Source: Flavobacteriales bacterium (GTDB lineage Bacteria > Bacteroidota > Bacteroidia > Flavobacteriales > Flavobacteriaceae). From it: DNA of 9,507 nt. Position numbers and translations under genes: made by a program. Below, piece after piece: positions 1 through 6,919 of the stretch. The stretch spans positions 1 through 9,507 of the forward strand of contig QIIH01000264.1 of assembly GCA_003229235.1 (NCBI GenBank), in the 5' to 3' direction. Each line of letters opens with the position of its first letter. The stretch's first letter is position 1. Below the pieces are notes generated by a model, which was given only the letters and a program-made list of their open reading frames with translations, ran no database searches and was not told where the DNA came from.

Positions 1-29
1 CCCATCATACCCATTATATCTCCAAACAT
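1..29 (-). CDS. N-terminal fragment, probable YbaB/EbfC family nucleoid-associated protein
   Basis: Only the first nine codons and part of a tenth are inside the window, reading MFGDIMGMM from an ATG at 29-27 and running off the left edge. From memory, flavobacterial YbaB/EbfC proteins begin with a very similar Met/Gly-rich stretch (MFGDMMG...) before a Lys/Glu-rich helix, and this gene often sits beside an S9 peptidase in that group. YbaB/EbfC is a small dimeric DNA-binding protein of the nucleoid. A consensus promoter faces this start (TTG at 81-79, 19-nt spacer, TAAATTTG at 59-52), which supports a real gene start. Nine residues cannot prove the family, so this is a tentative call. Confidence 0.5.
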
Positions 30-51
30 ATTTGCTGTGTTATACTTGCTC

Positions 52-81
52 CAAATTTACTATTTTTGCATCACTAATCAA
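52..81 (-). promoter_or_regulatory. Bacteroidota-type promoter for the leftward gene
   Basis: On the minus strand, TTG (81-79) is followed by a 19-nt spacer and TAAATTTG (59-52). This matches the -33/-7 consensus (TTG, about 17-23 nt, TAnnTTTG) of the Bacteroidota primary sigma factor. Transcription would start near position 45, leaving a leader of roughly 16 nt before the ATG at 29. It is the only promoter in this window for which I find both elements. Confidence 0.6.
61..68 (+). promoter_or_regulatory. -7 box (TAnnTTTG) for the oligopeptidase B gene
   Basis: TATTTTTG matches the Bacteroidota -7 consensus exactly. It lies 24 nt upstream of the ATG at 93, giving a leader of roughly 17 nt. 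No TTG lies at the usual distance upstream; the nearest TTTG (31-34) is 26 nt away. The box is separated by a single base from the oppositely oriented -7 box at 52-59, so the two divergent promoters overlap. Confidence 0.5.
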
Positions 82-92
82 GAATCACAAAA

Positions 93-2231
93 ATGAATAA
101 GTTGATTTTAATTGCCTTTGCTAGTTTCTTAGTTATGGGTGCATGTAAACAAAATAAAAACGTACCGCAAACTATGAGCATCACCCCACCAAAAGCCGAT
201 AAAAAACCTAAAAACCTCGAAGTTCACGGGGATGTACGCGTCGACGATTATTACTGGCTTAACGACAGAGAAAACGAAGAGGTTATTGATTACCTGGAGC
301 GCGAAAACGATTATTATCAAAAAATGACCGCACATACCACGGAACTTCAAAAACAACTCTTTGAGGAGATGAAGAGTCGTATTAAAGAGGACGATAGTTC
401 AGTTCCGTATTTTTATAATGGCTATTATTACATTACTCGTTACGAGACAGGCAAGGATTATCCAATTCATACCAGAAAGAAAGAAAATCTGGATGCTGAA
501 GAAGAAATATTATTCGATGTTAACGAAATGGCAAAAGAATATTCGTATTACAATCTCAACGGGATTAATATAAGCCCAGACAACACTAAGGTCGCCTTCG
601 GAGTAGATACATTGAGTCGCCGAAAATACACTATTCATATTAAGAACTTAGAAACTGGAGACTTATACCCAGAATCTATCGATAATACAACTGGAGGTTC
701 TACCTGGGCAAATGACAATTCGAGTTTGTTTTATACCCGCAAAGACGAACAAACATTACGATCTAATAAAATTTACAAACATCAATTAGGCGATGACGTA
801 GGATCGGACCAAGAAGTTTATTCAGAAGACGACGATACCTTTAGCACCTATGTTTATAAAACTAAGAGTGAAGCATATATAGTAATAGGGAGTTATAGCA
901 CTTTGTCTTCAGAAGTTAGAATTCTTGATGCTAATACGCCCGATGGTGAATTTACCGTATTTAATTTGCGAGAAAATGATCTCGAATACGGGATAGAGCA
1001 CTTTAATGGTAATTTCTATGTCTTGACAAATGCCGATGGTGCAAAGAACTTTAAATTGATGAAAACGCCAGTGAGCGCTACGTCAAAAGACAACTGGGAA
1101 GAACTAATCGCTCATAGAGCCGATGTGTTACTAGAAGACATAGACATTTTTCAAGAATACTTAGTAGTGAGTGAGCGTTTTAATGGTTTAAACGAAATCA
1201 GAATTATTCCTTGGGATAAAAACACGCCAGAGCATTATTTGCCTTTTGACAATGAGACTTATACGGCTAACCCAACTCAAAATATCGATTTTAACACTCA
1301 ATTGCTCCGTTATAATTATAATTCATTAAACACGCCAGCTTCTGTTATAGACTATAATATGGGGACCAAGGAAAAGACCGTCTTAAAAGAAACAGAAGTT
1401 CTAGGAGGTGCTTTTAACAAAGACAATTATGTTTCTGAACGCGTTTGGGCAACTGCCGAAGACGGAACGAAGATTCCTATGTCTTTAGTTTACAAAAAAG
1501 GGCTTAAAAAAGATGCGGCTAATCCAGTATTTCAATATGCATACGGTTCTTATGGGTACACATCAGATCCAAGATTCTCATCTGTTAGGTTGAGTTTATT
1601 AGATCGTGGTTTTGTGTATGCAATTTCTCACGTAAGAGGTGGCGATTATATGGGACGTGCTTGGTATGATGATGGGAAATTATTCAAAAAGAAAAATACG
1701 TTCACAGATTTTATCGACTGTTCTAAGTATTTAATTGAAGAAGGTTATACGAGTAGCGATCATTTATACGCCTATGGCGGATCGGCTGGAGGCTTACTCA
1801 TGGGCGCCATAGTAAATATGTCTCCAGAGCTCTATAATGGCGTTATTGCTGCTGTCCCTTTTGTTGATGTGATCACCACGATGCTAGACGATAGTATTCC
1901 GCTTACAACGAGCGAATACGACGAATGGGGAAACCCTAACGATTTGGACGCTTATAATTATATAAAGTCTTATTCTCCATACGATCAAGTTGCCGCAAAA
2001 GAGTATCCAAATCTTTATGTAACTACAGGTTTACACGATTCTCAAGTACAATATTGGGAACCAGCTAAATGGGTAGCTAAACTGCGAGAAGTAAAGACAG
2101 ACAACAACTTGTTGTACTTAGACACTAATATGGACGCAGGTCATGGAGGCGCATCTGGACGTTTTGAGGCTTTAAAAGAGATTGCAAAAGATTATGCTTT
2201 CATATTTGATCTAGAAGGAATAAAGGAGTAA
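93..2231 (+). CDS. ptrB: Oligopeptidase B (S9A serine peptidase), predicted lipoprotein
   Basis: This is a 712-residue serine peptidase that should cleave short peptides after Arg or Lys. The catalytic triad is visible: Ser564 in GGSAGG, Asp649 in GLHDSQVQYWEP and His684 in AGHGG. These spacings (85 and 35) match E. coli oligopeptidase B with a constant offset of 32. The same offset puts the oxyanion tyrosine at Tyr484 (YGSYG) and the acidic specificity pair at Glu608 and Asp610, where E. coli has two glutamates. Residues from about 75 to 420 form the beta-propeller that excludes large substrates, and about 430-705 the alpha/beta hydrolase. Unlike the cytosolic E. coli enzyme, it starts with a lipoprotein signal (MNKLILIAFASFLVMGAC, Cys18 as lipidation site), so it probably acts in the periplasm or at the envelope. 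It is monocistronic by layout, with a -7 box just upstream. The family is certain; the location is inferred. Confidence 0.95.
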   Translation: MNKLILIAFASFLVMGACKQNKNVPQTMSITPPKADKKPKNLEVHGDVRVDDYYWLNDRENEEVIDYLERENDYYQKMTAHTTELQKQLFEEMKSRIKEDDSSVPYFYNGYYYITRYETGKDYPIHTRKKENLDAEEEILFDVNEMAKEYSYYNLNGINISPDNTKVAFGVDTLSRRKYTIHIKNLETGDLYPESIDNTTGGSTWANDNSSLFYTRKDEQTLRSNKIYKHQLGDDVGSDQEVYSEDDDTFSTYVYKTKSEAYIVIGSYSTLSSEVRILDANTPDGEFTVFNLRENDLEYGIEHFNGNFYVLTNADGAKNFKLMKTPVSATSKDNWEELIAHRADVLLEDIDIFQEYLVVSERFNGLNEIRIIPWDKNTPEHYLPFDNETYTANPTQNIDFNTQLLRYNYNSLNTPASVIDYNMGTKEKTVLKETEVLGGAFNKDNYVSERVWATAEDGTKIPMSLVYKKGLKKDAANPVFQYAYGSYGYTSDPRFSSVRLSLLDRGFVYAISHVRGGDYMGRAWYDDGKLFKKKNTFTDFIDCSKYLIEEGYTSSDHLYAYGGSAGGLLMGAIVNMSPELYNGVIAAVPFVDVITTMLDDSIPLTTSEYDEWGNPNDLDAYNYIKSYSPYDQVAAKEYPNLYVTTGLHDSQVQYWEPAKWVAKLREVKTDNNLLYLDTNMDAGHGGASGRFEALKEIAKDYAFIFDLEGIKE

Positions 2232-2246
2232 TTAAAATTTTTGGCT

Positions 2247-2254
2247 TAACTTTG
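2247..2254 (+). promoter_or_regulatory. -7 box (TAnnTTTG) for the CBS-like gene
   Basis: TAACTTTG is an exact -7 match in the 82-bp gap after ptrB. It predicts a transcript start near 2261 and a leader of about 50 nt before the ATG at 2314. No TTG lies 17-23 nt upstream. I saw no convincing terminator for ptrB in this gap, so read-through from ptrB is possible. Confidence 0.45.
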
Positions 2255-2313
2255 CACTGTCAAACTTAATTTGAACAGCAAATAGGTTTTAGGCTTGACA
2301 CAAATTTTATTGT

Positions 2314-3354
2314 ATGAAGGACAGCATTCAGGCACACGATAATGTGTTAGCTCTTATCGGGAACACTCCTTTAATAAGGCTAAATAAGATTACCAAAGAC
2401 ATGAAAGGCGATTTTTTCGCTAAAGTCGAAGCATTCAACCCAGGGCACTCAACTAAAGATCGCATCGCCCTCCACATCATTGAAGAAGCAGAGCGCAAAG
2501 GAATCTTAACTCCTGGCGACACGATAATTGAAACAACAAGCGGTAATACTGGATTTAGTATTGCTATGGTGAGTATTATTAAAGGGTATGATTGTATTCT
2601 TGCCGTAAGCTCTAAGTCTTCTAAGGATAAAATAAGTATGCTCAACGCAATGGGAGCTAAAGTTTATGTATGTCCAGCTCACGTTGCTGCAGACGACCCA
2701 AGATCATATTATGAAGTAGCAAAAAAGTTACATAGTGAAATTAAAGGCTCTGTTTATATCAATCAGTATTTTAATGAGCTCAATATGGATGCTCATTATC
2801 GTACCACAGGTCCAGAAATCTGGAAGCAAACCGCAGGTAAAATAACACACTTAGTTGCTTGTAGCGGAACTGGGGGTACTATTTCTGGTACAGCACGCTT
2901 TTTAAAAGAGCAAAACCCTGATATCAAGATTATAGGGATTGATGCATATGGTTCTGTTTTGCAGAAGTATCATGAAACCAAAGAGTTTGATACCAACGAG
3001 ATTTATCCATATCGGATAGAAGGATTGGGCAAAAACTTGATTCCAACAGCCACAGATTTTGATAGTATTGATCGCTTTGTAAAAGTAACAGACGAATCTA
3101 GTGCGCACACCGCTAGAGAATTGGCTCGCACAGAGGGCTTGTTTTTAGGATACACAAGTGGTGCTGCAATACAAGGCATTAAACAGCTAAACGAAGACAA
3201 TACATTTAATAAAAATAGTGTAGTTGTAGTGATTTTACCAGATCACGGATCGCGTTATATGAGTAAGGTGTATAGCGACGAATGGATGACTGCTCAGGGT
3301 TTCTTAGATGCTGAACATCAAGAGGTTGTAGAGACCATCGAATATATTAAATAA
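2314..3354 (+). CDS. CBS/cysteine synthase-like PLP enzyme; candidate cysteate synthase
   Basis: This is a fold-type II PLP enzyme of 346 residues doing beta-replacement chemistry on serine-type substrates. Visible motifs are GNTPLIRL (16-23), the PLP lysine Lys48 in HSTKDRI, the substrate loop TTSGNTG (74-80, Asn78 near the cofactor), the phosphate-binding loop SGTGGT (184-189) and Ser282 in YTSGAA, which should contact the pyridine nitrogen. The C-terminus ([19 protein letters not shown]) resembles the catalytic core of cystathionine beta-synthase more than CysK. The protein ends there: it has no C-terminal CBS pair and no heme-binding N-terminus. The usual Gly before Ser in GGSVKDR is His45 here. 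Candidate reactions are cystathionine synthesis, O-acetylserine sulfhydrylation, or cysteate formation from sulfite; the neighbouring oxoamine synthase favours the last, by inference. The family call is firm and the substrate unknown. Confidence 0.9.
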   Translation: MKDSIQAHDNVLALIGNTPLIRLNKITKDMKGDFFAKVEAFNPGHSTKDRIALHIIEEAERKGILTPGDTIIETTSGNTGFSIAMVSIIKGYDCILAVSSKSSKDKISMLNAMGAKVYVCPAHVAADDPRSYYEVAKKLHSEIKGSVYINQYFNELNMDAHYRTTGPEIWKQTAGKITHLVACSGTGGTISGTARFLKEQNPDIKIIGIDAYGSVLQKYHETKEFDTNEIYPYRIEGLGKNLIPTATDFDSIDRFVKVTDESSAHTARELARTEGLFLGYTSGAAIQGIKQLNEDNTFNKNSVVVVILPDHGSRYMSKVYSDEWMTAQGFLDAEHQEVVETIEYIK

Positions 3355-3374
3355 GCAAAAGGTTTTAAAGATAT

Positions 3375-3403
3375 AAACCGCCTTAAGCTAGGGCGGTTTT
3401 TTT
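3375..3403 (+). terminator. Rho-independent terminator after the CBS-like gene
   Basis: An 8-bp stem, AAACCGCC (3375-3382) paired with GGCGGTTT (3392-3399), closes a 9-nt loop and runs into seven T residues (3397-3403). It starts 20 nt after the stop codon at 3354. It separates the two PLP genes transcriptionally and shows that the ATG at 3412 is in untranslated sequence. Confidence 0.85.
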
Positions 3404-3464
3404 ATGTCTTTATGCCTTTTTGGCAATTTCTGAGCTGTAAAGCTGTTTATTCCTATAAAATATT

Positions 3465-3472
3465 TAATTTTG
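3465..3472 (+). promoter_or_regulatory. -7 box (TAnnTTTG) for the oxoamine synthase gene
   Basis: TAATTTTG matches the -7 consensus exactly and lies 20 nt upstream of the ATG at 3493. Coming after the terminator at 3375-3403, it gives this gene its own promoter. No TTG is found at the expected -33 distance. The box lies downstream of the in-frame ATG at 3412, which argues against that start. Confidence 0.5.
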
Positions 3473-3492
3473 CGCGGTATATAAAAATCGAT

Positions 3493-4761
3493 ATGGATAG
3501 TATAAAAGATTTATTCGCAAAGATTTACAAAGACAAAGGACCCCTAGGGAAATGGGCTGAGGTTGCCGAAGGTTACTTTGTTTTTCCTAAGCTAGAGGGT
3601 CCAATCTCGAACAGAATGCGATTTAATGGCAAAGAGGTAATCACTTGGAGCGTAAACGACTATTTAGGTCTTGCAAATAATCCAGAGGTTCGTAAGGTAG
3701 ATGCAGAGGCAGCTGCTAAATACGGCTCTGCCTATCCTATGGGCGCCAGAATGATGAGTGGCCATACCGATTTGCACGAACAGCTTCAAGACGAATTAGC
3801 TGCTTTTGTTAATAAAGAAGCCGCATATCTTCTTAATTTTGGATATCAAGGAATGGTTTCGACCATTGATGCCTTGGTTTCTAAAGATGACGTGATTGTA
3901 TACGATGTAGATGCACATGCCTGTATTATAGACGGCGTTCGTTTGCATTTAGGGCAACGCTTTACATACAAGCACAACGATATGGAAAGTATCGAGAAAA
4001 ATTTAAAGCGTGCAGAGCGAGTTGCTCAAAAAACAGGTGGAGGGATTTTAGTTATTTCTGAAGGTGTATTTGGAATGCGTGGAGAACAAGGTAGGCTGAA
4101 AGAAATTGTAGCACTTAAGAAGAAATATAACTTCAGATTTTTTGTAGACGACGCACACGGTTTCGGTACATTAGGGAAAACTGGTGCTGGAGCAGGTGAG
4201 GAACAAGGAGTTCAAGACGATATTGATGTGTATTTCGCCACTTTTGCTAAGTCTATGGCCAGTACTGGAGCTTTTATTGCTGCCGACGAAGAAATTATCA
4301 ATTATTTAAAATACAACCTGCGTTCGCAGATGTTTGCTAAATCCTTGCAAATGGTATTGGTAGAAGGAGCTTTAAAACGTCTAGACATGATTCGTTCTAG
4401 TACTGCTTTTAAAGAAAAGCTATGGGACAATGTAAATGCATTGCAAGGTGGGCTTCGCAAGCGCGGTTTCGACATTGGGACCACACAAAGCTGTGTTACT
4501 CCAGTATACCTTAAAGGTAGTGTCCCAGAGGCGATGGCGCTTGTAAAAGATTTACGTGAAAATTACGGTATATTCTGCTCAATTGTTGTGTATCCGGTAA
4601 TTCCGAAGGGGCTAATCTTACTTAGAATGATTCCTACTGCAACACATACAATGGACGATATAAACCAAACACTAGACGCTTTTTCTGCAATTAGAGAACG
4701 CTTAGAAAATGGAACATATAAAAGGCTTTCTGCGGCCGTTGCAGCTGCCTTTGGCGAATAA
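3493..4761 (+). CDS. Alpha-oxoamine synthase, serine palmitoyltransferase type; candidate cysteate acyltransferase
   Basis: This fold-type I PLP enzyme (422 residues from ATG 3493) should condense an amino acid with an acyl-CoA or acyl-ACP, releasing CO2. Visible hallmarks are WSVNDYLGLANNP near the N-terminus, His142 (DAHACIIDG), which stacks on PLP, Asp220 and His222 in VDDAHGFG, and the Schiff-base Lys253 in TFAKSMASTGA. The length fits the SPT/AONS/KBL family. It has no biotin-pathway or threonine-degradation neighbours, so AONS and KBL are less likely. A close relative in Flavobacterium johnsoniae was shown to be a cysteate fatty acyltransferase making capnine for sulfonolipids; this product and sphinganine are the two main options. 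An upstream in-frame ATG at 3412 would add 27 residues with no family counterpart, between a terminator and the -7 box, so I reject it. The gene ends just before a terminator and a convergent gene. Confidence 0.9.
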   Translation: MDSIKDLFAKIYKDKGPLGKWAEVAEGYFVFPKLEGPISNRMRFNGKEVITWSVNDYLGLANNPEVRKVDAEAAAKYGSAYPMGARMMSGHTDLHEQLQDELAAFVNKEAAYLLNFGYQGMVSTIDALVSKDDVIVYDVDAHACIIDGVRLHLGQRFTYKHNDMESIEKNLKRAERVAQKTGGGILVISEGVFGMRGEQGRLKEIVALKKKYNFRFFVDDAHGFGTLGKTGAGAGEEQGVQDDIDVYFATFAKSMASTGAFIAADEEIINYLKYNLRSQMFAKSLQMVLVEGALKRLDMIRSSTAFKEKLWDNVNALQGGLRKRGFDIGTTQSCVTPVYLKGSVPEAMALVKDLRENYGIFCSIVVYPVIPKGLILLRMIPTATHTMDDINQTLDAFSAIRERLENGTYKRLSAAVAAAFGE

Positions 4762-4785
4762 TTTAGCGCTAAATAATAGAATTTT

Positions 4786-4813
4786 AAAATCCACTCATTG
4801 AGCGGATTTTTTT
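4786..4813 (+). terminator. Terminator between convergent genes, probably bidirectional
   Basis: AAAATCC (4786-4792) pairs with GGATTTT (4804-4810). One mismatch follows, then an inner CTC/GAG stem with an ATT loop. Seven T residues (4807-4813) follow on the plus strand. It starts 25 nt after the stop of the oxoamine synthase. The stop codon of the minus-strand GNAT gene (4814-4812) overlaps its T tract, and on that strand the stem ends in only four T residues. It probably ends both transcripts, more strongly on the plus strand. Confidence 0.75.
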
Positions 4814-5930
4814 ATAGCACCTTTCTAAAAGTGCTTCGCTCTTTATGTTTTACTGGGTTGTAGTCTTTCCAAAGTAACTGAACCGCTGTATTTTCTTCGA
4901 GCTCTGGATTGGTCTCTACTTTATTAATCCCTTTAGCATTGAAGAGTTCTTGCATTTCGTCAAAAATGATTGCAGTCACTCCTTTTCCTTGATATTCTGG
5001 ATCGATACCGATGAGGTAAAACGCAGCCGTATTATTCTTTTTTTGCGCTTTCATTAAATGATACCAACCAAACGGAAATAGCCTTCCATTGGCTTTTTTA
5101 AGTGCCTTAGAGAAAGATGGCATCACAACAGAGAAGGCAATAAGCTTGCCATCGATGTCTTTTATGCAGGTAATATAATCTGGATGAATAAATCCAAAGT
5201 ACTTTTCTTTATAATAATCGATCTGATATTGCTGAATTGGCACAAAAGTTTGAAGGTTATTATACGTGCTATTCAAAAGGCCAAACATCGCGTCTACATA
5301 AGGGAGAATCTCCTTTTTGTTATTAAAACGAATAACTTCTAATTTGTATCGCTCCTTAATAATGCGACTAAATTTTCTTACTTTTTCTCGCCCTTCTTGA
5401 GGAATAGAAAGTCTATACTCCACCCATGTTGCTTGCTTCTCATAGCCCAGTTCTTGCATGTGCTTAGCATAATATGGATGATGATACCAGGTAATCATGG
5501 TGTTTAGCTCTTTGTAACCCTCTGTTAATATACCAGCCTTTTCCATATTGCTAAAGCCAACAGGGCCTTCTGCATACTCTAACCGATGTAAGCGCCCTAT
5601 AGTGTAAACTTCTTCTAAAAGTGCGCGTGTAACTTCTATATCGTCAATCATGTCTAACCACCCAAAGCGTACCTTCTTCTTGCCTTGTTCTTCGATTTCG
5701 AGATGATTAATAATTACGGCTATTCGGCCGGCTGCTACGCCATCTTTATAAGCAATAAAGTAAGTAGCATCCGCATTTTTAAATACAGGGTTTTTCTTTT
5801 CGTTTAATGTCTCGAGTTCGTCTTTCACCAAAGGCGGAACCCAATACTGGCTGTCCTTGTAGACGCTAAAAGGAAAGCGAACAAATTTTAATAAATCGTG
5901 TTTAGAAGTAACTTTTTTTACTGTAATCAT
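4812..5930 (-). CDS. GNAT-fold acyltransferase-like protein, substrate unknown
   Basis: The 372-residue protein belongs to a Bacteroidota family usually labelled GNAT or hypothetical. The N-terminal part carries FVRFPFSVYKDSQYWVPPL, then AYKDGVAAGRIAVIINH, an internal GNAT-like strand pair. The C-terminal half carries the clearest acyl-CoA-binding signature, IDPEYQGKGVTAIIF, with PEYQGKG at residues 311-317. It has no signal peptide or membrane segment, so it is probably cytosolic or membrane-peripheral. It is the second gene of a minus-strand pair, 5 nt after the outer-membrane protein stop, and converges on the oxoamine synthase. Known bacterial ceramide synthases, as I recall, are also GNAT-superfamily proteins, so N-acylation of the long-chain amino-lipid made next door is a plausible but untested role. 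The GNAT fold is well supported; the substrate is speculation. Confidence 0.75.
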   Translation of the reverse strand: MITVKKVTSKHDLLKFVRFPFSVYKDSQYWVPPLVKDELETLNEKKNPVFKNADATYFIAYKDGVAAGRIAVIINHLEIEEQGKKKVRFGWLDMIDDIEVTRALLEEVYTIGRLHRLEYAEGPVGFSNMEKAGILTEGYKELNTMITWYHHPYYAKHMQELGYEKQATWVEYRLSIPQEGREKVRKFSRIIKERYKLEVIRFNNKKEILPYVDAMFGLLNSTYNNLQTFVPIQQYQIDYYKEKYFGFIHPDYITCIKDIDGKLIAFSVVMPSFSKALKKANGRLFPFGWYHLMKAQKKNNTAAFYLIGIDPEYQGKGVTAIIFDEMQELFNAKGINKVETNPELEENTAVQLLWKDYNPVKHKERSTFRKVL

Positions 5931-5935
5931 AAATT

Positions 5936-6901
5936 TTAAAATCCGCCATCGTCGACCTCTACGTCGTCCTTGCGCTTGCGTTGTTTTTTTGGTTCGGCTT
6001 CTTTATCGCCTTTTTCTTCGATATACTCATCTTTTTTGTGCATATCAAAGCGATAAGAGGCTCCTAATTTAAAAAAAGTTCTTGAGGGAGTGTCTTTCCA
6101 ATTCAAAAGAACTGATGCATCTAACGAAAACTCAGTATTTAAGAGGTATGCAGCGCCACCTCGAATTAATTGGTCTGCATAAAAATCGCTAAAAATACCT
6201 TCATTTTCTAAAAACATTGAAAATTTAGGATTAAATGCGTGTGTTAACGTGATTAGATAAGTATAAGAAGGGAAGTCGGTAGCAATTCTTTCTGCTAAGA
6301 AATTGGTAACAAAAACCCAGCCTCCATTAAAATTATTTTGAGTGATTACCGCAAATCGTGGGCTAATTGTCGCTTCGAATTCTGGGGAAAACGGATTGTC
6401 TTCAGAATCAAAATTTGCACCAGCATACACCGCCACTGCTGGTATTAGCTCTCTCCATCTAAATTTAAAATTGGCGTGATAACTATATAAGTTTGGTTTT
6501 TCTAACTCGCGCATACGGTAAGGGTCGTAAAGTAAGTATTTTGCACCAATTGAGTTAAGCTTAAAATTAGCTTGCGTATAGGTACCGCTAACAATATTGT
6601 TGTTAAAAGTAATGTTGTTGTTTTGATAGCTTCCTATTGCATTAATCTCTAAACGCTCCATCAATAAGCCATAACGTGCGGCGTAATCTACACTAATGAC
6701 ATTGGCATCTGTAAACAAGAGCGCGTGCTTTTCTTTTCCATATCCCAAACCAAGTTCAAATTGCAATACGTTTTGGCCTACAGCAAAAGCTCCTTGAGAA
6801 TTCCCAGGGCGGTTACTATTTATGGTCTCAGTATATTGGGCAAAAAGTGAAAAGGGGAGGCAAATCAGTAAAAGGGTAAGCCTACGGGCTACAATGTTCA
6901 T
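5936..6901 (-). CDS. Outer-membrane beta-barrel protein, transporter-like
   Basis: From ATG 6901 the product has 321 residues. It begins with a signal peptide (MNIVARRLTLLLICLPFSLFA, cleavage probably before QYTETI). The mature protein alternates short aromatic-rich strands and polar turns, for example NVLQFELGLGYGKEKHALLF, which fits a beta-barrel in the outer membrane. It resembles flavobacterial proteins annotated as transporter (Phenol_MetA_deg-like), a weak match made from memory. After the last apparent strand (FFKLGASYRFDM) comes a tail of about 35 residues dense in Lys, Glu and Asp, ending in DDGGF. A longer reading from TTG 6922 overlaps the -7 box, so I prefer ATG 6901. It is the first gene of a pair with the GNAT-like gene 5 nt downstream. 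The substrate, if any, cannot be told. Confidence 0.7.
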   Translation of the reverse strand: MNIVARRLTLLLICLPFSLFAQYTETINSNRPGNSQGAFAVGQNVLQFELGLGYGKEKHALLFTDANVISVDYAARYGLLMERLEINAIGSYQNNNITFNNNIVSGTYTQANFKLNSIGAKYLLYDPYRMRELEKPNLYSYHANFKFRWRELIPAVAVYAGANFDSEDNPFSPEFEATISPRFAVITQNNFNGGWVFVTNFLAERIATDFPSYTYLITLTHAFNPKFSMFLENEGIFSDFYADQLIRGGAAYLLNTEFSLDASVLLNWKDTPSRTFFKLGASYRFDMHKKDEYIEEKGDKEAEPKKQRKRKDDVEVDDGGF

Positions 6902-6919
6902 GCAATTTAGGTTTAGTTT

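Noticed and set aside
129..356. Minus-strand open frame with hydrophobic stretches opposite the start of ptrB
   Set aside because: Its hydrophobicity comes from the complement of Lys/Glu-rich codons in ptrB; it has no independent support.
2260..2275. Inverted repeat CAAACTTAATTTG after ptrB as a terminator or operator
   Set aside because: The stem is only four base pairs with no T tract, and it is indistinguishable from chance in AT-rich intergenic sequence.
2328..2645. Minus-strand open frame opposite the CBS-like gene (105 codons)
   Set aside because: It lies entirely inside a well-supported gene on the other strand, has no promoter box and no recognisable family features; it is a shadow frame.
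2314..4761. The two PLP genes as a biotin or threonine-degradation locus (BioF or Kbl)
   Set aside because: No other biotin gene and no threonine dehydrogenase gene is present, and the neighbouring CBS-like enzyme does not fit either pathway.
4780..5944. The 13-nt string AATTTTAAAATCC occurring at both 4780-4792 and 5932-5944
   Set aside because: It is short, AT-rich and palindromic at its core. One copy is part of a terminator and the other spans a stop codon, with no shared flanks, so it is not a mobile or regulatory repeat.
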